Both the position numbers and the translations under genes were made by a program. The notes under the pieces are model-generated. The model saw nothing but the letters and a program-made list of their open reading frames with translations. It made no database searches and was not told the DNA's origin. From Streptomyces nigra (lineage in GTDB: Bacteria; Actinomycetota; Actinomycetes; Streptomycetales; Streptomycetaceae), in assembly GCF_003074055.1 (NCBI RefSeq), contig NZ_CP029043.1:4952501-5016500 (forward strand): DNA of 64,000 nt, given 5' to 3'. Shown here one piece after another: positions 1 to 8,686 of this stretch (the stretch's first letter is position 1; every line of letters starts with the position of its first letter).

Positions 1-1190
1 AGCCGGCGCGGACGCAGCTCGAGCCCGATGAGCGTGGCGAAGGTCTGCTCGGCCGGACCGCCCGAGGCACGACGGCGGCGCAGCGTCTCGCGCAGCGCGT
101 CCGCGGACGACAGACGGGGCTTCGCGGCCGCGTGCACCACCGCGTCCACCCAGCCCTCGACCAGCGCCAGAGCCGTCTCCAGACGGGCCAGGGCGGCCTT
201 CTGCTCCGGGGTGTCCTCCGGCTGGAACATGCCCTGCTGGAGCGCGTCCTGGAGCTGCTCGGGGTTCTGAGGGTCGAACTGGCCGACGACGTCCTCCAGC
301 TTGGCGGTGTCGACCTTGATCCCGCGCGCGTACCCGTCGACCGCGCCGAACAGATGGGAGCGCAGCCATGGCACATGGGCGAAGAGCCGCTGGTGGGCGG
401 CCTCGCGCAGCGCCAGATACAGGCGCACCTCCTCCTGCGGCACACCGAGGTCCTTGCCGAACGACTCGATGTTGACCGGAAGGAGCGCGGCCTTCCCCGC
501 CGGGCCGAGCGGCAGGCCGATGTCGGTGGAGCCGACGACCTCGCCCGCGAGCACGCCCACGGCCTGCCCGATCTGCGTGCCGAACATGGCGCCGCCCATC
601 GAGCGCATCATGCCGATCAGCGGGCCGGCCATGGCCTGCATCTCCTCGGGCAGCACGTCGCCCATGGCGTTGCCGACGCGCTCGGCCACCGGGTCGACCA
701 GCTCCTGCCACGCGGGCAGGGTCGCCTCGACCCACTCCGCGCGGCTCCAGGCGACGGCGGTGCCCGCACCCGACGGCAGCGACGTCGCGTCGTCGAGCCA
801 CAGGTCGGCGAGGCGGACCGCCTCCTGCACGGCGGTGCGATCGGCGGGGCCGACGCTGGCGTCCTTGGTGCCGTCCGCCGTGCCCTGGGAGACCGTCTGG
901 CGGGCGATCTGCTTGGCCATGTCCCAGTTCACCGGGCCGCCCTCGTACGAGAGCATCTGGCCGAGCTGCTGGAAGGCGGCGCCCAGGTCGTTGGGGCTCA
1001 GCGAACCGAACATCGCTGCGAACGGATTGTCGGCGCCCGGGCTGCCAAAGCCTCCGGCACCGGGCACCCCGAAGCCGAACGGGTTGGACGGTCCCTGACC
1101 ACCACCGCTCTCCTGGTCCTTCTTCTTGCCCTCGTCGCCGTCGTCCGGCTCCTCCGGCGGAAGGCCGAATCCGAATGGGGTGTCACTCAC
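1..1190 (-). CDS. Zincin-like (DUF2342 family) metalloprotease, C-terminus cut by window edge
   Basis: The protein begins GTG-AGT-GAC at 1190, preceded by GAGGAA at good spacing, and is still open at base 1. A Gly/Pro/Phe-rich low-complexity N-terminus (repeats of NPFGFG and FGSPGADNPFAAMF) is followed by the conserved actinobacterial zincin-like domain, which contains the short helix LREAAHQRLFAHVPWL where the family's zinc-binding HExxH-like signature lies; here the first His is replaced by Arg (REAAH). The family (PF10103, Zincin_2) is conserved in actinobacteria and annotated as a zinc-dependent metalloprotease or putative hydrolase; its substrate is unknown. It is divergent from the SDR gene at 1383. 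About 397 codons are visible, so only the extreme C-terminus is missing. Confidence 0.85.
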   Translation of the reverse strand, partial: MSDTPFGFGLPPEEPDDGDEGKKKDQESGGGQGPSNPFGFGVPGAGGFGSPGADNPFAAMFGSLSPNDLGAAFQQLGQMLSYEGGPVNWDMAKQIARQTVSQGTADGTKDASVGPADRTAVQEAVRLADLWLDDATSLPSGAGTAVAWSRAEWVEATLPAWQELVDPVAERVGNAMGDVLPEEMQAMAGPLIGMMRSMGGAMFGTQIGQAVGVLAGEVVGSTDIGLPLGPAGKAALLPVNIESFGKDLGVPQEEVRLYLALREAAHQRLFAHVPWLRSHLFGAVDGYARGIKVDTAKLEDVVGQFDPQNPEQLQDALQQGMFQPEDTPEQKAALARLETALALVEGWVDAVVHAAAKPRLSSADALRETLRRRRASGGPAEQTFATLIGLELRPRR

Positions 1191-1382
1191 GGGATTCCTC
1201 GGCTGGTAAGGCCACCGGCTGGCGCCGGCGGCACGACTGCCCGATAACACCACCCAGCGTAGACACCTGTGACCGATCGGGCCTCGGTGCTTCGCCGACT
1301 CTCGGCCTGCGGCAGGATGGATGCCACCTGGTACGTACGCGTCACTCACGCTCGTACTGAAGACAACCGCTGGAGACGCCCG

Positions 1383-2501
1383 GTGAGTTCCCCCGATCCG
1401 CAGGTTCGCGCAGCGCGAAACCGGTCAACCCCTCCCGCGCGCGGTGTGCGCGGTCCCGTCGTCGCGGTCACCGGTGCCGCGTCCGGCGTCGGTGCCCTGC
1501 TCACGGAGCGGCTCGTCGCCTCCGACGAGGTCAAGCAGGTCATCGCGATCGACGAGCGGCGCGGCGACTGCGCGGAGGCGCAGTGGCACATCCTGGACGT
1601 CCGTGACCCGGCCATCGCGGAGAAGCTGCGCGGCGCCGACGTCGTCGTGCACCTGGCGCTCGACCTCGATCTGGAGACGGATCCCGCCGCGCGGACCGCC
1701 TACAACGTTCGGGGGACCCAGACCGTCCTGACGGCCGCCGCGGCCGCCGGAGTGCACCGCGTGGTGCTGTGCACCTCCGCGATGGTCTACGGCGCCCTGC
1801 CGGACAACGAGCTGCCACTGTCCGAGGACGCCGAGCTGCGGGCGACCGCCGAGGCCACCGGCGTCGGCGACCTGCTGGAGATCGAGCGCCTGGCACGCCG
1901 CGCCCCCCGCGCCCACCCGGGCCTCAACGTCACCGTCGTCCGTCCGGCCGTCCTGGTCGGCGGCACCGACACCGCGCTGACCAGGTACTTCGAGTCGCCT
2001 CGGCTGCTGGTGGTCGCCGGGTCGCGGCCCGCCTGGCAGTTCTGCCATGTCGAGGACCTGTGCGGCGCCCTGGAGTACGCCGTCCTGGAGAAGGTCGACG
2101 GGGAACTGGCCGTCGGCTGCGACGGATGGCTGGAGCAGGAGGAGGTCGAGGAGCTCAGCGGGATCCGGCGGATGGAACTGCCGTCCGCGGTGGCCCTCGG
2201 CGCGGCGGCCCGGCTGCACCGCATCGGCCTGACGCCGTCCCCGGCGGGCGACCTCGCCTACACGATGTACCCCTGGGTGGTCAGCGGGAGCCGGCTGCAC
2301 GACGCCGGGTGGCGGCCGCAGTGGACCAACGAGGAGGTGCTCGCGGAGCTGCTGGAGGAGGTCTCCGGACGGCACACGGTCGCCGGACGGCGCCTGGGCC
2401 GCAAGGACGCCACGGCCGCCGGTGCCGCGGGCGCGACGGTGGCGCTGCTGGGCGCCGCGGCGGTGGTCCGCAGGGCGCGCAAGGCCCGCCGCCGGATCTG
2501 A
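1383..2501 (+). CDS. Atypical extended SDR / NAD-dependent epimerase-like protein with C-terminal membrane tail
   Basis: 372 residues from GTG 1383, with GGAG at 1372-1375; the open frame reaches further upstream but lacks a better ribosome site. The Rossmann motif TGAASGVG (about residues 30-37) binds the dinucleotide. Family features such as the VVHLA strand (here VVVHLALD) and the NVRGTQTVL helix are present. The usual catalytic YxxxK is not recognisable: where the active-site helix should be, the sequence reads ATGVGDLLEIERLARRAP, with neither Tyr nor Lys. The C-terminus carries a hydrophobic stretch (TVALLGAAAVV) followed by a very basic tail (RRARKARRRI), which looks like a tail anchor. 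It is probably a non-classical SDR that binds nucleotide or sugar nucleotide at the membrane; no substrate can be assigned. Confidence 0.85.
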   Translation: MSSPDPQVRAARNRSTPPARGVRGPVVAVTGAASGVGALLTERLVASDEVKQVIAIDERRGDCAEAQWHILDVRDPAIAEKLRGADVVVHLALDLDLETDPAARTAYNVRGTQTVLTAAAAAGVHRVVLCTSAMVYGALPDNELPLSEDAELRATAEATGVGDLLEIERLARRAPRAHPGLNVTVVRPAVLVGGTDTALTRYFESPRLLVVAGSRPAWQFCHVEDLCGALEYAVLEKVDGELAVGCDGWLEQEEVEELSGIRRMELPSAVALGAAARLHRIGLTPSPAGDLAYTMYPWVVSGSRLHDAGWRPQWTNEEVLAELLEEVSGRHTVAGRRLGRKDATAAGAAGATVALLGAAAVVRRARKARRRI

Positions 2502-2609
2502 CCGCCCCCGGACGGCCTCGCCGTCTGTAGGAGGCTCCAAAGAGCCACACGCGTGTGCCGGGCGATGACGCTATTCCCCGCCCTCGCGCGCGTGGGGCAC
2601 GATGGGGTC

Positions 2610-3071
2610 ATGGCACCTACCAGTGATCACCCCGGTGAGCAGGGCGCTCAGGACCCGGTCAAGCTCATCGGCATCCGTGAGACACCCCTCTCCGTGGACG
2701 AGGTCTTCCGGGCCGTCGGGGACGACGCGTCCGGCGGGACCGCGTTGTTCGTGGGCACCGTGCGCAACCACGACGGGGGTGCCGACGTGGACGCGCTGAC
2801 GTACTCGTGCCATCCCAGCGCCGAGGCGGAGATGCGCCGGATCGCGGAGAAGGTCGTCGCCGGGTTCCCGGTGCGGGCGCTCGCCGCAGTGCACCGCGTG
2901 GGCGACCTCGCGGTCGGTGACCTCGCCGTCGTCGTCGCCGTCTCCTGCCCCCACCGCGGCGAGGCGTTCGAGGCGTGCCGGAAGCTGATCGACGACCTCA
3001 AGCACGAGGTGCCGATCTGGAAGCACCAGAGGTTCTCGGACGGCACCGAGGAGTGGGTCGGCGCCTGCTGA
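2610..3071 (+). CDS. moaE: Molybdopterin synthase catalytic subunit MoaE
   Basis: 153 residues from ATG 2610 (the frame extends to 2553 but lacks family similarity there). MoaE is the large subunit of molybdopterin synthase. With thiocarboxylated MoaD it inserts two sulfurs into cyclic pyranopterin monophosphate, giving molybdopterin in the cytoplasm. Diagnostic segments are ALFVGTVRNHDGG, the CPHRGEAFEACRKLIDDLK helix and KHEVPIWKHQ, which contains the active-site lysine. No other moa gene lies nearby, so the gene is isolated from the rest of the pathway, which is common in Streptomyces. It follows the SDR gene by about 108 bp. Confidence 0.93.
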   Translation: MAPTSDHPGEQGAQDPVKLIGIRETPLSVDEVFRAVGDDASGGTALFVGTVRNHDGGADVDALTYSCHPSAEAEMRRIAEKVVAGFPVRALAAVHRVGDLAVGDLAVVVAVSCPHRGEAFEACRKLIDDLKHEVPIWKHQRFSDGTEEWVGAC

Positions 3072-3246
3072 CCCGGCCGCACCTGCTGACCGTCCGCGCC
3101 TGCCGACCCGTCCTCCGGAGGCGTCCGGGGACCCGTCCACCCCACTCGGCTTGCGTAACCGCACCCCGGGCATGAGCGTTGTCAGTGCCAGCGGTTAATC
3201 TGCTGATCAGTCAGTTTGCGGTTCGCTCTGGGGACGGGAGGCGCGC

Positions 3247-3411
3247 ATGACGGCGCTCGCCTGGTTGCTGATTCCGCTCGGGGCCGCGATCGGCGCCGGC
3301 CTGTGGGGGAGCTGGGCCAACAGGACCCGCAGAACCCGCGGCGACGGGCCCGAGCTCGACGGGTACGCGCGGTTTCGCGCCGCCATGGAGAAGCCCCCGT
3401 CCCGGACCTGA
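3247..3411 (+). CDS. Small single-pass membrane protein (54 aa)
   Basis: A short gene with a strong GGGAGG ribosome site six bases before ATG 3247. The product starts with one hydrophobic helix (ALAWLLIPLGAAIGAGLWG), followed by a basic segment (WANRTRRTRG) and a short cytoplasmic tail ending MEKPPSRT. The stop at 3409-3411 lies 82 bp before the YlbL-type protease gene. The size, helix and basic anchor fit a conserved small Streptomyces membrane protein of unknown function; it may work with the downstream membrane protease, but only adjacency suggests this. Confidence 0.7.
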   Translation: MTALAWLLIPLGAAIGAGLWGSWANRTRRTRGDGPELDGYARFRAAMEKPPSRT

Positions 3412-3493
3412 TCACCGGCGCCCCAAGGCGCCCGCGTGGTCCGGATCCCGGCCCTGACGGGGCTCTGACAGGACTGTCACGTACTGTCGTGCC

Positions 3494-4591
3494 ATGCCAC
3501 GCCGCACCGCGACGATGCTCGCCTCCACTCTGATGCTGATCGCGCTCCTGTGCGCGGGGGTCTTCATCCGCGTGCCGTATGCCGAGATGTCCCCGGGTCC
3601 CACGGTGAACACCCTGGGGGAGCACGACGGCGAGCCGGTGCTGCAGATCTCCGGGCGCAAGACCTATCCGACCAGCGGCCACCTCAACATGACCACCGTG
3701 CGGGTCACGAGCGCCGACTACCGGATGAACCTCGTGGAGGCCGTCTACGGCTGGCTGGCGCACGACAACAAGGTGGTGCCGCACGACACCCTCTATCCGG
3801 ACGGCAAGACGGAGGAGGAGTCCACCCAGGAGAACGCCGAGGAGTTCAGCCAGTCCCAGGAGAGCGCGAAGGTCGCCGCCCTGAAGGCGCTGGACATCCC
3901 GGTGCGCAGCTGGGTGATCGTCTCGACGGTCGTGAAGGGCAGCCCGGCCGAGGGCAAGCTGCACGCCGGTGACGTGATCAAGGCCGTCGACGGCACCGCC
4001 GTCAAGAAGCCCGGGGACGTCGCCGACCTGGTGACCAAGCACGAGCCCGGCCAGGACGTCGTCTTCACGATCGTCCCGGCGAAGGAGCAGGCCGCCGCGG
4101 AGAAGGAGCGCCGCACGCCGCAGGGCAGCGAGAAGGTCACGATCAGGACCGCCGAGTCCGACGACAGCGGCGCCAAGCGCGCCATCGTCGGCATCTCCGC
4201 TGGGACCGACCACACCTTCCCGTTCGACATCGACATCAAGCTCGCCGACGTCGGCGGCCCCAGCGCGGGCCTGATGTTCGCGCTCGGGCTCTACGACAAG
4301 CTGACGCCGGGCAGCCTCACCGGCGGGAAGTTCGTCGCCGGCACGGGCACCATCGACGACGCGGGCAAGGTCGGACCCATCGGCGGCATCGAGATGAAGA
4401 CCGTGGGCGCGCATGACAAGGGCGCCCAGTTCTTCCTCACCCCCGCCGACAACTGCGCCACCGCCGCCCGGGACGTCCCCGACGGGCTCACCCTGGTCAA
4501 GGTCGACACCATCGACGACGCGCTCGGCGCCCTGAAGGACATCCGCTCCGGCGACACCGCCGGACTGCCGAAGTGCACCACCGGGAGCTGA
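3494..4591 (+). CDS. YlbL-type membrane PDZ / Lon-like serine protease
   Basis: 365 residues. An N-terminal transmembrane helix (about 8-26) is followed by an extracytoplasmic region with a PDZ domain (about 130-200, including LHAGDVIKAVDGT) and a C-terminal S16 Lon-type domain. The catalytic dyad is visible: Ser257 in GGPSAGLMFALG and Lys302 in IGGIEMKTVGA. Proteins of this architecture (B. subtilis YlbL, streptococcal SepM) cleave secreted or membrane substrates on the outer face of the membrane. There is no ATPase domain, as expected for the family. The gene converges on the PPA1309-family gene and ends before a strong hairpin. Confidence 0.9.
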   Translation: MPRRTATMLASTLMLIALLCAGVFIRVPYAEMSPGPTVNTLGEHDGEPVLQISGRKTYPTSGHLNMTTVRVTSADYRMNLVEAVYGWLAHDNKVVPHDTLYPDGKTEEESTQENAEEFSQSQESAKVAALKALDIPVRSWVIVSTVVKGSPAEGKLHAGDVIKAVDGTAVKKPGDVADLVTKHEPGQDVVFTIVPAKEQAAAEKERRTPQGSEKVTIRTAESDDSGAKRAIVGISAGTDHTFPFDIDIKLADVGGPSAGLMFALGLYDKLTPGSLTGGKFVAGTGTIDDAGKVGPIGGIEMKTVGAHDKGAQFFLTPADNCATAARDVPDGLTLVKVDTIDDALGALKDIRSGDTAGLPKCTTGS

Positions 4592-4606
4592 CCCGGCCCC
4601 GGCGCC

Positions 4607-4654
4607 TACGACGGCGGGGCGCCCCCTCGTACAGGGGGGCGCCCCGCCGTCGTA
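4607..4654. terminator. Bidirectional hairpin between convergent genes
   Basis: An inverted repeat of about 19 bp per arm (TACGACGGCGGGGCGCCCC at 4607-4625 and its complement at 4636-4654) lies exactly between the YlbL-type gene and the convergent PPA1309-family gene. GC-rich stems without a long U-tract are typical Streptomyces terminators. Confidence 0.8.
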
Positions 4655-4665
4655 TCCCGAGGTCC

Positions 4666-5208
4666 TCAGTCCTCGAACGTCGCCGCCAGCGCCTGCGCCA
4701 GGCCGGGCACCAGCTCGGGACCGGTCAGGACCTCCGTCGGGGTGTCCTTCTCGCGCAGCCGCAGCGCCGACTCACGGCTGCCGTCGCGCAGCACCGCCAC
4801 CGTCATCCGGACCTCCTGCCGCTCGGGGTGCTCCGCCACCCAGCGCGTCAGCTCGGCGTCGCTCAGACCCTGCGGCACCTGCGCCTCCGCGGACGGCGGC
4901 AGCATCAGACGCTCGACCGTGAGCGCGCAGCCGGCGACGGCGTCGGGCCAGGCGATCGTGCCGAGGAACTCGTCGAGCTGCTTGCCCGTTGGAAGTTCGT
5001 CCTGCTCGATCGGGGTCAGGCCGGTGGACTCCTGCTCGTCCCCCAGGCCGAGCTGGGCGGCGAGGCCGGGTTCCTGGACTCGCAGCCGTGCGGTGTCGAC
5101 GAGGGCGAAGAGGCGGGCGGGCTGGTCCCAGCCGAGTCCGGAGGCGTACTCGTCGATCTCGAGAACGGCCCGGGTCAGGGGGTTGGCTGCCATGGGAGTG
5201 TTGGACAT
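4666..5208 (-). CDS. PPA1309-family conserved protein
   Basis: 180 residues from ATG 5208, chosen because AGGA lies eight bases upstream; the open frame reaches further but crosses the divergent promoter region. The protein is soluble and acidic. It begins MSNTPMAANPLTRAVLEIDE and contains a conserved GLGWDQPARLFALVDTARL segment and a LTRWVAEHPERQEVRM segment. Actinobacteria keep this protein next to UPF0182/YlbL genes, as here. Function is unknown; there are no membrane helices, metal motifs or nucleotide motifs. Confidence 0.85.
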   Translation of the reverse strand: MSNTPMAANPLTRAVLEIDEYASGLGWDQPARLFALVDTARLRVQEPGLAAQLGLGDEQESTGLTPIEQDELPTGKQLDEFLGTIAWPDAVAGCALTVERLMLPPSAEAQVPQGLSDAELTRWVAEHPERQEVRMTVAVLRDGSRESALRLREKDTPTEVLTGPELVPGLAQALAATFED

Positions 5209-5375
5209 GGTCACAATCCTGCCTCGTTCCTGGCCCGGATCGGGAACCGAGTAAAGGGTGAGTAAGTTGCATAGGTGTGGACCCGCGATCACGGGGGGCC
5301 ACAGAGGGTCCACGAAGACGCGGGCCTGACCCAGACCAACAGCGAACTTCGGGGTGCGAAACCTTGGCTTTCCAG

Positions 5376-8327
5376 ATGCCGGACCGCGGCGGAGGCCCGA
5401 CCGGGCCACGGATGAGAGTGGGCCGCCCGTCCCGGCGGGTCCGGACCCTGCTCATGACACTGGGCGTCCTCGCCGTCCTCGGCATGGTCTTCACCATGTT
5501 CGCGGGGTTCTGGACGGACTGGCTCTGGTACCGGTCGGTGAACTACTCGTCGGTGTTCACGACGACGCTGTGGACCAAGATCGGACTGTTCTTCGTCTTC
5601 GGCCTGCTGATGGCCCTAGCGGTCGGCTTCAACATCTGGCTGGCCCACCGGCTGCGCCCGCCGCTGAGCGCGATGTCGATGGAGCAGCAGAACCTCGACC
5701 GCTACCGCATGGGCATCGCGCCCTACAAGAAGTGGCTGCTGATCGCCATCACGGCGCTGGTCGGTCTGATCGCCGGCGCCTCCGCCTCCAGCCAGTGGCG
5801 GACCTGGCTGATGTGGGTCAACGGCGTGCCCTTCGGTGAGAAGGACCCCCAGTTCCACCTCGACGTCGGCTTCTACGCCTTCGACCTGCCCTGGTACCGG
5901 TTCCTGCTCGGCTTCGGCTTCGCCGCAGTGATCCTCTCCGTGATCGCCGCAGCGCTCACCCACTACCTGTACGGCGGGCTGCGCATCACCAGCCCCGGCG
6001 CGCGCGCCACGGCCGCCGCCACCGGGCACCTCTCGGTCCTCCTCGGCATCTTCGTCGCGCTGAAGGCCGTCGCCTACTGGCTCGACCGGTACGGCCTGGC
6101 GGTCAAGTCCAGCGACTTCAAGGCCACCGACAACTGGACCGGTCTGCGGTACGTCGACGCCAACGCCTATCTGCCGGCGAAGACGATCCTGTTCTGCATC
6201 GCGGTCATCTGCGCCCTGCTGTTCTTCGCCACCCTGTGGCGGCGCACCTGGCAGCTGCCCGTGATCGGCTTCGGCCTGATGGTGCTGTCCGCGATCCTGA
6301 TCGGCGGCCTGTACCCGGCGATCGTGCAGAAGTTCCAGGTCCAGCCGAACGAGCAGGCCAAGGAAGCGCCGTACGTCGAGAAGAACCTGAAGGCGACGCG
6401 TGACGCCTACGGCATCGACGGCACCCAGGTCACCGAGTACCCCGGCACCAGCGAGACCGAGGACAAGACCAAGCTGCGCGACGACGTGGGCTCCACGGCG
6501 AGCATCCGCATCATGGACCCGAACATCGTCTCGCCGACGTTCCAGCAGCTCCAGCAGATCAGGAACTACTACGCGTTCCCGACCAACCTGGACGTGGACC
6601 GGTACAGCAAGGACGGCAAGGACCAGGACACGGTCATCGGTCTGCGCGAGATCAACCTCAACGGCATCCCGAAGCGCAACTGGATCAACGACCATTTCCG
6701 GTACACCCACGGATACGGCGCGGTGGCCGCGGAGGGCACCAACGCCGACTCCCAGGGCCGCCCGGAGTTCACCGAGTCCGACCTGCCGTCCAAGGGCGAC
6801 CTCGGGACGTACGAGCAGCGGGTCTACTACGGCGAGAAGACCACGATGTACTCGATCGTCGGCGGTCCCCAGAAGGAGATCGACTACTCCGACGACAGCG
6901 GTGAGAAGACCTACAGCTACAAGGGCGACAGCGGGGTCAGCCTCTCCAACCCGGTGAACCGGGCCGCGTACGCCGTGGCGTTCGGCGAGCCGCAGATCCT
7001 GTACTCGGGTGCCATCGGCGACGGTTCGCGCATCCTGTACAACCGCACGCCCAAGGAGCGCGTCGAGGCGGTCGCCCCGTGGCTGACCATCGACGGCGAC
7101 GCCTACCCGGCGGTCGTGGACGGACGGATCCAGTGGATCGTCGACGCTTACACGACGACGAACGGCTACCCGTACTCCTCGCGCACGACCCTCGGCGACA
7201 CCACGGCCGACTCGCTGACCGCCACCAACGACAACCGCGCGGTGGTGGCCCAGCAGAACCAGGTCAACTACATCCGCAACTCGGTGAAGGCGACGGTCGA
7301 CGCCTACACCGGTGAGGTCAAGCTCTTCCAGTGGGACACCAAGGACCCCGTCCTGAGGACCTGGATGAAGGCCTTCCCCGGCACGGTCAAGGCCAAGAGC
7401 GAGATCTCCAGCGGGCTCATGGCCCATCTGCGCTACCCGCAGGACCTGTTCAAGGTCCAGCGTGAGCTGCTCACCCGCTACCACGTGAAGGACGCCACGA
7501 CGTTCCTCAGCGGCAGCGAGGTCTGGCAGGTGCCGGACGACCCGACCAACAAGTCGGGCAGCGCGGTGCCGCCGTACTACCTGAGCATGAAGATGCCCGA
7601 CCAGCAGGCGCAGGCGTTCTCGCTGACGACGACGTTCACGCCCAACGGCAGGGACAACCTCAGCGCGTTCATGGCGGTCGACGCGGAGGCGGGGACCGGT
7701 GACTACGGCAAGATCAGAATTCTGAAACTGCCGACCAACACCACGGTCAACGGCCCCAGTCAGGTACAGAGCCAGTTCAACTCCGAGCAGAACATCGCCG
7801 AGACGATCAGGCTGCTGAGAGGCGGCGACTCGGAGGTCGAGTACGGCAACCTGCTGGCGGTCCCGCTGGACGGCGGACTGCTCTACGTGGAGCCGGTCTA
7901 CGTCCGCGGTGGCGGGCTCAAGTACCCGCTGCTGCGCAAGGTGCTGGTGTCCTACGGCGGCGCCACCGCCTTCGAGGACACGCTCGACGAGGCGCTGAAC
8001 AAGGTCTTCGGAGCCGAGGGCCCGACGACCGAGCCGCCGGACGAGGGCGACGACGGCGGTACGACCCCGCCGCCGAAGTCCACCGACCCGACGGTCCAGG
8101 AAGCGCTCGACGACGCCCAGAAGGCGTTCGACGCCGGCCAGGAAGCCCTGAAGAAGGGTGACTGGGAGGCGTACGGCAAGGCGCAGAAGGACCTGCAGGA
8201 CGCGCTGCGGCGGGCCGAGGACGCCCAGGACGCCGCGAACAAGGGCGCCGGCGGATCCGGTGACGGGGACGCGGACGCCAAGCCGGGCAAGAGTCCCGAG
8301 CCGACCAGCGAGCCCACCGGCACCTAG
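5376..8327 (+). CDS. UPF0182 family large membrane protein
   Basis: 983 residues from ATG 5376 (start by analogy with the family; no clear ribosome site). About seven transmembrane helices lie in the first 330 residues, beginning with LLMTLGVLAVLGMVFTMFAG and including FFVFGLLMALAVGF and LLFFATLWRR. A long extracytoplasmic domain of about 550 residues follows, rich in Tyr/Asn/Asp (RNYYAFPTNLDVDRY, AYPAVVDGRIQWIVDAYTTT). The C-terminal 110 residues are acidic and Pro-rich (PPDEGDDGGTTPPPKSTDP), then Ala/Lys/Asp-rich and probably helical. Size and layout match UPF0182 proteins, which occur in actinobacteria and cyanobacteria with unknown function. The gene is single and ends 58 bp before a tRNA gene. 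Confidence 0.92.
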   Translation: MPDRGGGPTGPRMRVGRPSRRVRTLLMTLGVLAVLGMVFTMFAGFWTDWLWYRSVNYSSVFTTTLWTKIGLFFVFGLLMALAVGFNIWLAHRLRPPLSAMSMEQQNLDRYRMGIAPYKKWLLIAITALVGLIAGASASSQWRTWLMWVNGVPFGEKDPQFHLDVGFYAFDLPWYRFLLGFGFAAVILSVIAAALTHYLYGGLRITSPGARATAAATGHLSVLLGIFVALKAVAYWLDRYGLAVKSSDFKATDNWTGLRYVDANAYLPAKTILFCIAVICALLFFATLWRRTWQLPVIGFGLMVLSAILIGGLYPAIVQKFQVQPNEQAKEAPYVEKNLKATRDAYGIDGTQVTEYPGTSETEDKTKLRDDVGSTASIRIMDPNIVSPTFQQLQQIRNYYAFPTNLDVDRYSKDGKDQDTVIGLREINLNGIPKRNWINDHFRYTHGYGAVAAEGTNADSQGRPEFTESDLPSKGDLGTYEQRVYYGEKTTMYSIVGGPQKEIDYSDDSGEKTYSYKGDSGVSLSNPVNRAAYAVAFGEPQILYSGAIGDGSRILYNRTPKERVEAVAPWLTIDGDAYPAVVDGRIQWIVDAYTTTNGYPYSSRTTLGDTTADSLTATNDNRAVVAQQNQVNYIRNSVKATVDAYTGEVKLFQWDTKDPVLRTWMKAFPGTVKAKSEISSGLMAHLRYPQDLFKVQRELLTRYHVKDATTFLSGSEVWQVPDDPTNKSGSAVPPYYLSMKMPDQQAQAFSLTTTFTPNGRDNLSAFMAVDAEAGTGDYGKIRILKLPTNTTVNGPSQVQSQFNSEQNIAETIRLLRGGDSEVEYGNLLAVPLDGGLLYVEPVYVRGGGLKYPLLRKVLVSYGGATAFEDTLDEALNKVFGAEGPTTEPPDEGDDGGTTPPPKSTDPTVQEALDDAQKAFDAGQEALKKGDWEAYGKAQKDLQDALRRAEDAQDAANKGAGGSGDGDADAKPGKSPEPTSEPTGT

Positions 8328-8350
8328 GGGCGCTGAGCTGGTCAAAAGGC

Positions 8351-8395
8351 CCACCCCGCGCCGTGGTACGGTTGCAACACAACGGCGCGGGGTGG
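8351..8395. repeat. 12-bp perfect inverted repeat overlapping the 5' end of tRNA-fMet
   Basis: CCACCCCGCGCC at 8351-8362 is the exact complement of GGCGCGGGGTGG at 8384-8395, which contains the first ten bases of the initiator tRNA gene. The 21-base loop carries a possible -10 element (TACGGT, 8367-8372). The second, identical tRNA copy at 10655 lacks this arm. Confidence 0.75.
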
Positions 8396-8459
8396 AGCAG
8401 CTCGGTAGCTCGCTGGGCTCATAACCCAGAGGTCGCAGGTTCAAATCCTGTCCCCGCTA
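8386..8459 (+). tRNA. Initiator tRNA-fMet (CAT anticodon), copy 1
   Basis: 74 bases without encoded CCA. The acceptor stem is CGCGGGG/CCCCGC, with an unpaired C1 opposite U72; the first base pair is therefore missing, as required for formylation. The anticodon loop CTCATAA sits on a stem with three consecutive G:C pairs (GGG/CCC), the other initiator hallmark. The T-loop GGTTCAAATCC is standard. Identical in all 74 positions to the copy at 10655. Confidence 0.97.
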
Positions 8460-8490
8460 CTGAAGTCGGCGATTCGATCGTGCGACAAGC

Positions 8491-8522
8491 GAAGGCCCGG
8501 ATCCTCATGGATCCGGGCCTTC
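8491..8522 (+). terminator. Terminator of tRNA-fMet copy 1
   Basis: A perfect 14-bp stem, GAAGGCCCGGATCC with its complement, and a TCAT loop, 31 bases after the tRNA. The stem resembles the terminator behind the second copy (10736-10771), suggesting that tRNA and terminator were duplicated together. Confidence 0.85.
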
Positions 8523-8686
8523 GTGGTGTGCGAACGCATGTGCAGGGCAGCGGGATGGACGCGCCGCCGTGGCGAGTTGGGCCGTCTGTGTTTGACTTGT
8601 CTCTCTGTGGGCATGTCGACAAAACGCTGAAGTGACCTCACTGGCTGCGGTATACCAGGTGTACCCAGGTTGCAGGTGGTGCGACG

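Noticed and set aside
5616..8444. 942-codon open frame antisense to the UPF0182 gene
   Set aside because: Typical high-GC shadow frame: Arg/Val/Gly/Asp-rich low-complexity translation, while the plus strand encodes a recognisable membrane protein.
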